Of a stretch of 64,000 nucleotides of DNA, positions 45,474 through 53,764 are shown piece after piece. Each line of letters starts with the position of its first letter. The stretch's first letter is position 1. The stretch is from an uncultured Bacteroidales bacterium. Its GTDB lineage: Bacteria > Bacteroidota > Bacteroidia > Bacteroidales > Bacteroidaceae. The notes under the pieces were generated by a model, which ran no database searches, was not told where the DNA came from, and was given only the letters and a program-made list of their open reading frames with translations. A program made the translations under genes and the position numbers. The stretch spans positions 1 through 64,000 of the forward strand of contig CACZBC010000001.1 of the NCBI GenBank assembly GCA_902779315.1. The letters run 5' to 3'.

Positions 45474-47285
45474 TTAGGCTTGTTTCGCAGATGCTGTAAT
45501 GTTGGCGATCTTGTCGACATTCATGCTGCTTGCACTTGCATCGAATATTTCCTTGTAGAGTCCTCCCTCTCGATAGACTTCTGAAGGCGAACCGGACTGA
45601 ACCACTCGACCTTGCTGGAGCACATAGATTTTGTCAGCATCGATGATTTGGCCGATGTTGTGCGAAATGATGATGACAGTTCGCCCTTTCTTGATGGCAT
45701 CGATGGAAGCCTTGATCTGTTCGGAAGCGATGGCATCGAGGCTGGCTGTCGGTTCGTCGAGGAAGATGATGGGCGGGTTCTTGATGAACATCCTGGCAAT
45801 GGCGATACGTTGTTGTTGTCCTCCACTCAGTTGAAGGGCAGACGTCTCGAAGCCGTGAGGCAACCCGATAATCTGGTCGTAGATGTAGGCTTGGCGTGCT
45901 GCTTGTACCACGTCCTCGTGTGTGGCTTCAGGACAACCATAGCGAATATTCTCCTCGATGCTTCCGTCGAAGATGTGATTCTTCTGCAGTACCAGTCCGA
46001 TATTCTCGCGAAGCCATTGCGTGTCCCATTCTCCAAGCTCGTGTCCGTCGAGCGAGATGCTGCCCTTTTGAGGCTGATAAAACTTGTCGAGCAGGTTTAC
46101 GATGGTGCTCTTTCCTGCGCCACTCAAACCTACAAGAGCAGTTATCTTGCCACTCTCAATATGCATAGAAACATCGAAGAGAGCCTGAGTGCCACCTGGA
46201 TAAGTGAAGTCCACGTTCTGCAGCTCAAAGTCACCCTTCACCTGCTCTGGATGGTGCTTCCCGCTTGGTTCCACCTCTTCATCAGCCTGAAGAATGCCGA
46301 AGAATCCCTCAGCATAGATGAGGGCATCGTTCATATCGTCGTAGATGCGATGCAACTGGCGAATGGGAGCGCTGACATTGGCAAAGAGCATCACATGGTA
46401 CATTATCTTTCCGATGGACATACCTGGATAATCAATCAAGACGAGATAGGCTGTCAGAATGATGATGAGCACAGTTCCGATCTGTTCGAGGAAACTCTTC
46501 AGCCCGTTGAACAGGTAGGCCTGTTTGCGCGTATTCAGTTGAAGGTCTGTCATGCTTTGTTGCAAGGCAGCCTGACGCTCAGCTTCCGTCTTCTCGCGAT
46601 TGAACGACTTGATGACATTGATGCTCTCAATGATGTTGAGTATGCCTTGACTCACAGCCTGATGACCTCCGAAGATGCCCCTTCGCCCTCCCTTCATTCG
46701 AGAGGCTTGGATGTAAGTCACCCAGAAGTAGAGTGGCACGATACACAAGGCAACGAGGCCCACATAGACATTTGCTGCAAACATCAGTCCCAAAGCAAGG
46801 ATGGCACTTGTGAAGAGCGGCAGAATCTCGATAAAGAAGTTGTTCACCGTGTTGCTCATGCTCATGATGCCTCTGTCGATACGCGACTGCAACTTGCCCG
46901 TCTCGTTTCCATCGCTGTTGAAGAAAGCCATGCGGAAAGAGAGGATGCGGTCCACCACTCGAAGCGACATATCACGACTCACCAGGATTCGCATCCTTTC
47001 GCCATAATAACGCTGGCAGAAAGTAACGACGGCGCCGATGACTTCTTTGCCCAAAAGAATGATGGAAATGATGGTCAGAAGCTTGACGGCCTGACTCCAT
47101 TGAAAACCATCTGGTTGCTGCATCATGGCATTGATGGCGTCTACTGCACGATCGAGTACCACAGCATTTACCTGTGCCATCAACGAGCCGACCAGCGTCA
47201 GTATCAACGTTATGACAATCAGCCATTTATAGGGCAGGACAAACGGCAGGATGTTCTTCAGCAGTCCCCAGATATTCATTTTCAT
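45474..47285 (-). CDS. ABC exporter, fused permease and ATPase
   Basis: 603 residues. Six-segment membrane domain (about 1-320) followed by an ATPase (about 350-590) with Walker A GLSGAGKST, signature LSGGQQQR, Walker B IIFLDEPTASLDA and switch His in ISHN. It is a type-IV half-transporter (MsbA/LmrA-like) that probably works as a homodimer; the cargo (lipid, peptide or drug) cannot be read. It has its own promoter and a short leader. Confidence 0.9.
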   Translation of the reverse strand: MKMNIWGLLKNILPFVLPYKWLIVITLILTLVGSLMAQVNAVVLDRAVDAINAMMQQPDGFQWSQAVKLLTIISIILLGKEVIGAVVTFCQRYYGERMRILVSRDMSLRVVDRILSFRMAFFNSDGNETGKLQSRIDRGIMSMSNTVNNFFIEILPLFTSAILALGLMFAANVYVGLVALCIVPLYFWVTYIQASRMKGGRRGIFGGHQAVSQGILNIIESINVIKSFNREKTEAERQAALQQSMTDLQLNTRKQAYLFNGLKSFLEQIGTVLIIILTAYLVLIDYPGMSIGKIMYHVMLFANVSAPIRQLHRIYDDMNDALIYAEGFFGILQADEEVEPSGKHHPEQVKGDFELQNVDFTYPGGTQALFDVSMHIESGKITALVGLSGAGKSTIVNLLDKFYQPQKGSISLDGHELGEWDTQWLRENIGLVLQKNHIFDGSIEENIRYGCPEATHEDVVQAARQAYIYDQIIGLPHGFETSALQLSGGQQQRIAIARMFIKNPPIIFLDEPTASLDAIASEQIKASIDAIKKGRTVIIISHNIGQIIDADKIYVLQQGRVVQSGSPSEVYREGGLYKEIFDASASSMNVDKIANITASAKQA

Positions 47286-47311
47286 ACCGTCAAAGGTTTT
47301 GTTTGATGCTG

Positions 47312-47319
47312 CAAAGGTA
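47312..47319 (-). promoter_or_regulatory. -7 box of the ABC exporter gene
   Basis: TACCTTTG followed by CAGC on the minus strand, about 20-27 nt before the ATG at 47285. Confidence 0.7.
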
Positions 47320-47382
47320 CGAAAAAGTATTTATATAGCGAATCCTTGCAAGGATTTGTTTTCAATATGGGTAAGGATATTT

Positions 47383-47492
47383 GTAAACGACTGCAGTGTC
47401 ATTCGCAAACGTCACACTATACAAATGCAAACGTCACACTATACAAATGCGAACGTAACACTATATGTTTGCCAACGAGGAACGGTATGTTT
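47383..47492 (+). repeat. Array F of the 22-bp intergenic repeat (5 units)
   Basis: Units at 47383, 47405, 47427, 47449 and 47471, each exactly 22 bp. Units 2 and 3 are identical (AAACGTCACACTATAC core). The array lies between the ABC exporter promoter and the end of the HAD gene. Confidence 0.9.
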
Positions 47493-47512
47493 TCTTCCCT
47501 TCCTTCGGTCGT

Positions 47513-48199
47513 TTATAAAAACTCTTTCAGGATGGATTTCAGGTGGCCTTCCTTGTTGATGTCGAGCCAAGTTCCCTGCATTCCTTCCTTCTTCGCGGCT
47601 TCGACATTTATGAGTGTGTCGTCTATGAAGTAACACTTCTCCGCTTGGCATCCAATCGTCTGATTTGCAAAGTGATATATCTCTGCATCCGGTTTAGCTA
47701 AATGCACTTCGTGCGAGACGAAAACATGGTCGAAAAGGTCCTCGCATGTATAACCTTCTTCCATAAAGAAACGTCGCTTGATTTCTTCCCAATGAAGGTC
47801 GTTTGTGTTGGAGAGCAAGTGTGTGTGATAGCCTTTTCGCCTCAGCTCTTTTATCAGGTCCAACCTCCAACGGGGAATCACTCCAATACATGCGTTCCAA
47901 GCCTCTGTCACGTCTTCGCGAGTGATGCCCTCACCACAATGACTCAGCACAAGCGAAAGGAATTGCTCGCTCGTCATCTCGCCAACTTGATAGGCTGTGA
48001 TGGCCTTACTTGCTGAGATGCCTTGACAAACAGTAGAAGCAGCCCCCTTCCCAACCTCCCCCAAAGGGGAGGGGATTTCTGCTTTCACGAAGAACAGTTC
48101 CGGTTTGATTCCCAGACGTTTACACGCTTCTCCTATGCCCTCCATGTTGAGGTCGAGAAGTACGCCTCCAAGGTCGAATATGATATCTGTGACGTTCAT
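47513..48199 (-). CDS. HAD-superfamily (subfamily IA) hydrolase
   Basis: 228 residues. HAD motifs: DLGGVLLDL (motif I; the first Asp is the nucleophile), LLSNTND (II), KPDAEIY (III) and CYFIDDTLIN (IV). It is a probable small-molecule phosphatase. In frame, residues about 41-52 (SPLGEVGKGA) derive from a GC-rich palindrome (48042-48077) and break the usual spacing of the cap domain. It is 7 bp downstream of the PnuT-M64 gene, so it may belong to the thiamine transcript; a role as a thiamine-phosphate phosphatase is only a guess. Confidence 0.88.
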   Translation of the reverse strand: MNVTDIIFDLGGVLLDLNMEGIGEACKRLGIKPELFFVKAEIPSPLGEVGKGAASTVCQGISASKAITAYQVGEMTSEQFLSLVLSHCGEGITREDVTEAWNACIGVIPRWRLDLIKELRRKGYHTHLLSNTNDLHWEEIKRRFFMEEGYTCEDLFDHVFVSHEVHLAKPDAEIYHFANQTIGCQAEKCYFIDDTLINVEAAKKEGMQGTWLDINKEGHLKSILKEFL

Positions 48200-48206
48200 G
48201 TTTTCC

Positions 48207-50072
48207 TTATTTCGTTTGATAATCTATCATTCTGCGGATTGCCCTTTCGCAAACGGGGCAGAAGACTGGAGCCTGATTCACTTTCATGCGGCATTCCTGA
48301 CTCGGCCTGTAAACGCCTTTCGATTGATAGCCTCCTCCTTCATATACGCCAACTTCGGTATAGACGTTATTTCCAGAAGGAATGGTGGGGACTTGCACAT
48401 CCTCGTCCAACATGTCTGCCCATTTGCTTTTGAAGTCAACCAGAGTTGTCAGGTTGGGTTCCCAAGGCTCTGTGTCAGCAGGATACATGGTTTCGTATTG
48501 GTCGTCATAATAGTATTCGTCTGCCAATCCAGCGAAACTGTGCCCAAATTCGTGGACGACTACAGGTTTGTTCTGATTGTTGTGAGCAGCCGACATCAGG
48601 TAACTGTTGTAAATGCCTCCACCTCCGTAATTGTCTGTGTTTGCGAGGATTATGATGTGTTCGTAAGGTATGCCTGCCAGTACGTCATGCAACTTCTTCA
48701 GCCGTAATGTGGTGAGATATCTGTTGCTGTAAAAGGTGTCGAAGCTGCTGCTCAACAGTGTCTCCTTCCAAATGTTCTTGTGTGGGATGCTGACTCCTTG
48801 TTCTTGAGAGGGTAGCATGACTGCTACGAAGTTGAATCTGTCGGACATCGACTTGAAGGGTTCGTGCGCTTTCAAGGCCTCGATACAATCTCTGCAATCT
48901 CGCATGAACACCTTCTTTTCGCGCTTCAAGTATCCTTCTGCAACGAAGACTACATCTATCTTCTCCCTACTGTCGCCAGACTTCTCCAGATACTCCCACT
49001 TTGTGCTTTTGTCTGAAGAGAGAGGTCTTATCAGAATGTCTTGAGGATCAACACGATGTATCATCTCGCCCTTCACTTTGTTGTGCGTGTCTGTCAGGGT
49101 TACTGTGATTTCGACAGGTCGCTTTGGGAAAGGGACAAGGAAAACATTCTCAAAGGATTTCTGAACACGAGTGGCTTCTTCTGTTGTCTGCCACTCTTGG
49201 AAAAGGGTGCTGAAGGAATGGCGATAGATGACTTGACCCGTCTCAGAATCCTTCATGCAGAGTTGTCCTCCACCTAAGAGAAGGAGGCTGTCCAGGTTTG
49301 TTCGTCTGCCAAACCAACCATTCGAGTGCTTCATCTCGTCGAGCGAAATGTGCTGGTTGCGGTTGTCGCCTGAGAAGGTGTAGTCCAACCGCAAAGTCTT
49401 GTCTTGAAACCATTTGTCGAAATCCTGTGCCTGAGCATAGGTGCAGCATAGGCAAAGCAGAATGGAAAGGACTGCCGATTTGGGCATAGATGTTTGTTTC
49501 ATCATTCTTCGCCAACGAAGGTAGCCAAATACGGCTATGACGACATAAAGGCCGTAGAGCGAGGCTTTGAAGGGAATGTCCTTGTGGAAGTAAAGCACGC
49601 AAGTGACGACATCCACTGCAATCCATACGAACCACTGTTCCAGGTACTTATGCGCCAAAGCCCAGATGCCTACGAGCGACAGAGCTGTGGTGAACGAGTC
49701 GGCAATGGGAACTGTGGAGTCGGTGAAGGAAGTGAGCAACCACCAGATGGCGAACCACAAGACAAGGAAAATTGCCGTCCACAATAAGGCAAGAGGCATT
49801 GGGATGTGTGTGATGGGAAGTTCCTCCTTAACTCCTTCTTTATTGGAAAGTGTTTTCCATTTCCAATATCCGTATGCCGTCATTGCCAAATAGTAGAACT
49901 CCATGCCGCAGTCCGCATAAACGCCTTTCTGATAGTAAAGCACGATACCCAGGATTTGCATGACTGCACCTACAGCCCACATCCATATCGAAGCCTTGTA
50001 CTCCAGAAGGATGTAAGCAAGCCCCAGAAGGGTTGTAGTGATGTCGAGCCAATGATTAATCAGGAATTCCAT
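48207..50072 (-). CDS. PnuT-type thiamine transporter fused to M64-family metallopeptidase
   Basis: 621 residues. Residues 1-about 188 are a PnuC/PnuT-type transporter (about seven membrane segments; KASIWMWAVGAVMQILGIVLY, WFVWIAVDVVTCVLYFHKD). At 190-191 come two Met codons followed by a typical signal peptide (SAVLSILLCLCCTYAQAQ) and then a complete secreted M64 (IgA-peptidase-like) protein with HEFGHSFAGLADEY (zinc His507 and His511). No stop separates the parts. Either a true fusion or a second start at 49505/49502 makes a separate peptidase. The upstream TonB receptor carries a TPP riboswitch, which supports thiamine as the transporter substrate. Confidence 0.85.
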   Translation of the reverse strand: MEFLINHWLDITTTLLGLAYILLEYKASIWMWAVGAVMQILGIVLYYQKGVYADCGMEFYYLAMTAYGYWKWKTLSNKEGVKEELPITHIPMPLALLWTAIFLVLWFAIWWLLTSFTDSTVPIADSFTTALSLVGIWALAHKYLEQWFVWIAVDVVTCVLYFHKDIPFKASLYGLYVVIAVFGYLRWRRMMKQTSMPKSAVLSILLCLCCTYAQAQDFDKWFQDKTLRLDYTFSGDNRNQHISLDEMKHSNGWFGRRTNLDSLLLLGGGQLCMKDSETGQVIYRHSFSTLFQEWQTTEEATRVQKSFENVFLVPFPKRPVEITVTLTDTHNKVKGEMIHRVDPQDILIRPLSSDKSTKWEYLEKSGDSREKIDVVFVAEGYLKREKKVFMRDCRDCIEALKAHEPFKSMSDRFNFVAVMLPSQEQGVSIPHKNIWKETLLSSSFDTFYSNRYLTTLRLKKLHDVLAGIPYEHIIILANTDNYGGGGIYNSYLMSAAHNNQNKPVVVHEFGHSFAGLADEYYYDDQYETMYPADTEPWEPNLTTLVDFKSKWADMLDEDVQVPTIPSGNNVYTEVGVYEGGGYQSKGVYRPSQECRMKVNQAPVFCPVCERAIRRMIDYQTK

Positions 50073-50136
50073 CTCTATTTCTTATCTTCTTAATCTCTTA
50101 TTTTCTTATTTTCTTAATTTCCTATTCTCCTATTCT

Positions 50137-52539
50137 TTAGAACCTTAAGGTCACGCTTCCCATTGCTGTGAACCCTGCTGCAGGGATGAAGCCAATCTGA
50201 TAGTAACGGTTCTCGTTGGGGTGTCCGTATTCGTCGCAGATGGTGCTATATACCCAACCGTTCGCTGCATAACGGGCATTGAAGAGGTTCGTGAGGGTGG
50301 TGCCAAAGATGACTTCTCGCAGCCCAGCCCAACGATTGCAGGGTAGGGTATAGGAGAGGTTGAGGTTCGAGGTGGTGAAGGCTGGCAGAGAGCGGTCTTT
50401 GTTCTCTGTGTTGTCGAGGTATTGGCGGCTGACGAAATTCGTGTGCCAAGTTGCCTCGATGCCTTTCCAATGGAAGTTGAGGAAACCATTGAGGAGTACG
50501 GATGGCGAGAAGGCGAGTGTGGAGTTGTCGTAATGTATGGTTCGCCAATCGTCTTCCCAAAAGACGCTTGCTTCTTCATCGAAGTCCAGAATGCGATTCC
50601 TGCTGAGTGCGGCATTGCCTTCGATGGAGAGCCATTTTGTGATGTCGACTCCTGCCGTCAGTTCAATACCCATTCGATAGCTCTTCTTGATGTTTGTGGT
50701 CAACTTCTCGCCGATGTCGCTCTCCATTCCTGTCTGAACGAACTGGTCGTCGTAGTACATGCAATACAGATTTGCTCCTGCATGCCAGTTCGAAGCCGTA
50801 TAGGAGTACCCTGCTTCTGTGTCAAACACACGCTCGGCTTTTGGTGCGGGATAGTGTCCGTTGTCAGTAAAGTTGTTGCGCTCTGGTTCGCGATTGGCGA
50901 TGGCGTGAGAGACGTAAGCCCTGTGCCCGCCTTGATGCCAACTGAGTCCAGCCTTGGGGTTCAGGAAGTGGTAGTGCTTGTCGATATCGAGGTAGTGCTT
51001 GTCGTAGGTGCCGTCATCCTGCATGACGAACTTGTCGTTATATCCGTCGGTACGATAGCCTACGTGACGGTACTGGAGGTCTCCCCAAGCGGTCCAGCCT
51101 TTGCCGATGCGGTAGGAGGCTTTGGCGAAAACGCTATGGTCGTCCTTCGTGGCATCGGAATCGTAGTAGGTGTACTTTCCGCCTTTCAGCACTTCCTTGC
51201 TTATGAAACCTTCCTTTATATAAGTAATGTAGCCGAAGTGGTTGCCCTTGAAGCGCTGGAGAGCCAGCCCGCCAATCACATTCCATCGCCCTTTCTTGTA
51301 GTTGGCGTTCCAAAGCAGGCCGTAGGTGTGTTGTTTCAGCCCTTTCTGCCTCACCACATCGCTCTTCATCTCCTTCCCGTCTGCCCTGAAGTAGTTGAGC
51401 CCAAACTTCTTCGGCAGCTTGTTGTTGGGACGGAACTCTTCGTAGTAGCCGTAGCCGTAGGTGTAGTGAAGCGAAGCGGTTGTGCTCCAGTGCTGGTTGA
51501 TGTCCCAAGCCATCGAGAGGATGTTGTGGTTCTGCTTGAAGTTGTCTGTTGTGCGAGGCCAGAAAGAGCCGTCGCTCATGGCATAGCGTTTTGTGAGGTA
51601 GTTGCCGTTGTCGTCACGGGCGAAGTTGCCATCCTCGTCGTAAGCCAAAGCCTCGTAGAGCGAGTTGAATTTGCCTAAACCTCTGTCGTAGAGGTCTTTG
51701 TAGTCCTTGATGCCAGTCGATACGCCAAAGGTGCCGTCCATGAGGGTGAGGTCGTTGTCGCCAGCCGTAACGCCGTTCCAGGCCTGCCCTGTATGCTCGT
51801 AGTTGCCGATGTTCTTGTATCGAAGCGTGAATCGTGTGTTGGGCATCCATGTGATGCCGCCATAATAGGAGCCTGAGCGTCCGTCTGTTCCATGTAGGAA
51901 TCCGTCGGTTTGCGTCTGGTGCCAAGCTCCGTCAATGACGAGCTGGTTCCACAGAAGTCCCGTAGAGGCTTGCGCGCCATAGTTCATCGTATTGTAGGAG
52001 CCGTACGAGAAGTTGACTTCGCCCTGAGGCTTCAGCGAGGGTTCGGCCATGGAGAGTGCTATTGTGCCGCCAAAGGCTCCGTCGCCATTCGTGCTTGTTC
52101 CAACGCCTCTCTGCACTTGCACGCTGCCCAGCAAAGCCGAATAGCTGTTCATGTTGGCCCAGAAAACGCATTGGTCTTCAGGCGAATTGAGGGGTACGCC
52201 ATCCAGGGTGACATTGATGCGCGAGTCGCCAGCACCTCGGATGCGCATATAAGTCGTTCCTGTACCCAGTCCATTCTCGCCCCAAGCCATGATGCCTGGC
52301 GTCTTTGCCAGCAAGAAGGGCAGTTCTCGGCCAGTCTTGGAGTGTTCCTGCAGTTCCGCCTTCTTGATGTTTGTTACGGCGAATGGCGCATCGTCTTGAG
52401 CGCGTACAGCAGTCACCACAATTTCCTGGATACGCTCTGTTTGCAAGGAGTCGTCTGTAGTCAGCTCCTCAGCTGCGACCGTGCTTCCCATGAGGCCAAA
52501 GAGGCTCAGGGCAATCATTTTTTTTGTTTCTCTTGTCAT
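50137..52539 (-). CDS. TonB-dependent receptor, thiamine (TPP-riboswitch regulated)
   Basis: About 800 residues from the ATG at 52539, chosen because MTRETKKMIALSLFGLMGST gives a signal peptide and the upstream ATG at 52566 lies inside the riboswitch expression platform. TonB box region ERIQEIVVTAVRA, plug (RIRGAGDSRINVTLDGVPLN) and a barrel ending ...VTLRF. By the TPP riboswitch and the downstream PnuT-type transporter, it should import thiamine or its phosphates across the outer membrane. About 65 bp separate it from the PnuT-M64 gene on the same strand. Confidence 0.9.
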   Translation of the reverse strand: MTRETKKMIALSLFGLMGSTVAAEELTTDDSLQTERIQEIVVTAVRAQDDAPFAVTNIKKAELQEHSKTGRELPFLLAKTPGIMAWGENGLGTGTTYMRIRGAGDSRINVTLDGVPLNSPEDQCVFWANMNSYSALLGSVQVQRGVGTSTNGDGAFGGTIALSMAEPSLKPQGEVNFSYGSYNTMNYGAQASTGLLWNQLVIDGAWHQTQTDGFLHGTDGRSGSYYGGITWMPNTRFTLRYKNIGNYEHTGQAWNGVTAGDNDLTLMDGTFGVSTGIKDYKDLYDRGLGKFNSLYEALAYDEDGNFARDDNGNYLTKRYAMSDGSFWPRTTDNFKQNHNILSMAWDINQHWSTTASLHYTYGYGYYEEFRPNNKLPKKFGLNYFRADGKEMKSDVVRQKGLKQHTYGLLWNANYKKGRWNVIGGLALQRFKGNHFGYITYIKEGFISKEVLKGGKYTYYDSDATKDDHSVFAKASYRIGKGWTAWGDLQYRHVGYRTDGYNDKFVMQDDGTYDKHYLDIDKHYHFLNPKAGLSWHQGGHRAYVSHAIANREPERNNFTDNGHYPAPKAERVFDTEAGYSYTASNWHAGANLYCMYYDDQFVQTGMESDIGEKLTTNIKKSYRMGIELTAGVDITKWLSIEGNAALSRNRILDFDEEASVFWEDDWRTIHYDNSTLAFSPSVLLNGFLNFHWKGIEATWHTNFVSRQYLDNTENKDRSLPAFTTSNLNLSYTLPCNRWAGLREVIFGTTLTNLFNARYAANGWVYSTICDEYGHPNENRYYQIGFIPAAGFTAMGSVTLRF

Positions 52540-52543
52540 TTTT

Positions 52544-52577
52544 CCTTTATTATTAAAAGTTAACAATAAAGGGGTGC
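52544..52577 (-). promoter_or_regulatory. Expression platform of the TPP riboswitch
   Basis: On the minus strand CCTTTATT (52565-52572) can pair with AATAAAGG (52544-52551), which lies just before the ATG and includes the AAAGGA-like ribosome site. The same 5' arm overlaps GCACCCC (52571-52577), which can instead pair with GGGGTGC of the aptamer (52675-52681). Confidence 0.6.
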
Positions 52578-52604
52578 AGGTTGCTCCTGCTCAGAAGATT
52601 CCAC

Positions 52605-52689
52605 TTATCATCCCTACGTCGGTATTGTCCGAATCAGGTGAGGAGGGTTTGATCTCAGCCCGCCACTTTGACAGGCACCCCTTGATAAT
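52605..52689 (-). promoter_or_regulatory. TPP riboswitch (THI element)
   Basis: The minus strand carries P1 arms TTATCA (52684-52689) and TGATAA (52605-52610), the conserved GGGGTGCC, GGCTGAGATCAAACCC and ACCTGATTCGGA...GACGTAGGGA segments of TPP aptamers. It stands between promoter and start codon of the TonB receptor gene. Confidence 0.95.
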
Positions 52690-52696
52690 TCGGCTG

Positions 52697-52704
52697 CAAA
52701 GGTA
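52697..52704 (-). promoter_or_regulatory. -7 box of the thiamine receptor operon
   Basis: TACCTTTG followed by CAGCC on the minus strand; transcription would start about at the first base of the aptamer. Confidence 0.75.
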
Positions 52705-52751
52705 CGAAAAAGCGAGCGAAAAACAAAATAATTCTTTATTTTTATTTCCGA
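52699..52751 (-). repeat. Promoter-cassette repeat, copy 1
   Basis: A 53-bp AT-rich sequence running from the TACCTT box upstream through TTTTTCGCTCGC and TATTTTG. It is repeated at 52811-52863 with only two mismatches, and a third, diverged copy precedes the DUF4491 gene. Confidence 0.85.
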
Positions 52752-52810
52752 GCGCAAAAGTAGCTCGACGCTAGTCTTCCGCCTGCGCCTGAGCACCTAC
52801 GGCGCGCAAG

Positions 52811-52863
52811 AAGGTACGAAAAAGCAAGAGAAAAACAAAATAATTCTTTATTTTTATTTCCGA
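52811..52863 (-). repeat. Promoter-cassette repeat, copy 2
   Basis: Same 53 bp as copy 1 with two mismatches, but its -7 box reads TACCTTCT, so this copy is probably a weaker or inactive promoter. The 59 bp between the copies hold no gene. Confidence 0.85.
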
Positions 52864-52874
52864 CCGAAGAATCG

Positions 52875-53159
52875 CTAGCCTTTCTTCGGTTTCTTGGGGA
52901 ACCAGCCTCTTTCCACCCTCTTTCTCTGCTGGAAAAGCTCCAGAATCGACCAGAAACACGAGAAACTGAAGACGCCAAGCAACACCGATATGTAGATGCT
53001 CTCGACAAACAGGGAACCGATGCAGCCGGCAATCCCCAAGACGAGGAAAACGGGCCAGCACTTCACGCCGAAATGGTATTCGCATTTGATGACGATGGGG
53101 TGGAAGACTCCGATGCACAGGAAAGTCCCCAAGCCCAATATGATGCCGTGATAATTCAT
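52875..53159 (-). CDS. DUF4491 small membrane protein
   Basis: 94 residues from the ATG at 53159 (MNYHGIILGLGTFLCIGVFH). It has three hydrophobic segments and ends ELFQQRKRVERGWFPKKPKK, the typical DUF4491 pattern of Bacteroidetes and Firmicutes (FHPIVIKCEYHFG near the N terminus). The longer frame upstream reads through its promoter and is rejected. The function is unknown. It has its own promoter with the repeated cassette. Confidence 0.88.
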   Translation of the reverse strand: MNYHGIILGLGTFLCIGVFHPIVIKCEYHFGVKCWPVFLVLGIAGCIGSLFVESIYISVLLGVFSFSCFWSILELFQQRKRVERGWFPKKPKKG

Positions 53160-53179
53160 CCAATTCCCTTTTTCGGCTG

Positions 53180-53187
53180 CAAAGGTA
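53180..53187 (-). promoter_or_regulatory. -7 box of the DUF4491 gene
   Basis: TACCTTTG with CAGCC after it on the minus strand; the sequence from 53181 to 53229 is a diverged third copy of the promoter cassette. Another TACCTTTG-like box occurs at about 53256. Confidence 0.7.
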
Positions 53188-53351
53188 CGAATAAGAGAGC
53201 GAAATACCAAATTTATTTGAGTATTTCCGAGCGGAAGTACTTTCGACGAAGTCAAAGGTACGAAAATAATTCATAATTCATAGTTCATAATTCATAATTA
53301 TTTCTGAAGAAATCAAGAATTAAGAATTATTCATCGTCCCTCAGTCAGAAT

Positions 53352-53461
53352 GCGAACTTCACGTTTGACGTTTGCAAACGTATAGTGTGACGATGGCGAT
53401 TTACTAGTGCGACGTTTGCATTTAACTAGTGTGACGTTGGCAATTACCTAGTGTGATGATT
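53352..53461 (+). repeat. Array G of the 22-bp intergenic repeat (5 units)
   Basis: Units at 53352, 53374, 53396, 53418 and 53440, each exactly 22 bp. Three carry ACTAGTGTGACG or a close variant. It lies in the large gap between the DUF4491 promoter and the polymerase genes and runs directly into a second, different array. Confidence 0.9.
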
Positions 53462-53463
53462 TT

Positions 53464-53592
53464 GTGATTTTCGCGCGAAAAAAGTTGATTTTCGCACAGA
53501 AAAAAGTGCGTTTTTGCACTGAAAAAGTGTGATTTTCGCACTGGAAAAGTTCTTTTTGCGCAGAGAAAAGTGTCATTTTCGAATGTGACGAT
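53464..53592 (+). repeat. Second array with TTTTCGCAC-type units
   Basis: Six units of 20-22 bp starting with GT at 53464, 53484, 53506, 53527, 53549 and 53570. Each has the pattern GTG/GTT, TTTT, CGCAC-like core and a GAAAAA end. The spacing matches the preceding array although the sequence differs. Confidence 0.8.
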
Positions 53593-53629
53593 GGTGTTTT
53601 ATGACGGGGGTGTGTGATGACAGAATGTT

Positions 53630-53764
53630 AAATGTTGCATGTATATGATACAAAAAACACAGACTGTACCCCCCGGTGTCTATGGTCAATATTATTTATA
53701 ATAATATTGAAGAATAATTCTAGGGTATAGTCCCTTTTAAATGTTGCCGATACATGCAACATTT
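53630..53764. repeat. Three-level nested inverted repeat
   Basis: Outer perfect 15-bp arms AAATGTTGCATGTAT (53630-53644) and its complement (53750-53764); middle arms GACTGTACCC and GGGTATAGTC (about 53672-53681 and 53724-53733, one mismatch); inner perfect 10-bp arms CAATATTATT/AATAATATTG (about 53688-53710). No gene is seen in it. Confidence 0.8.

Noticed and set aside
45612-47306. 564-codon plus-strand frame opposite the ABC exporter
   Set aside because: Shadow of a well-supported exporter gene; composition is not protein-like.
50422-51678. 418-codon plus-strand frame inside the thiamine receptor
   Set aside because: Antisense shadow; Val-rich low-complexity translation and no start signals.
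52742-53276. Longer or alternative minus-strand frames around DUF4491
   Set aside because: They read through the promoter cassettes; only the 94-codon DUF4491 frame is family-supported.
53265-53330. TTCATAATTCATA-type tandem words
   Set aside because: Simple AT-rich slippage repeat common in such genomes; no function supported.
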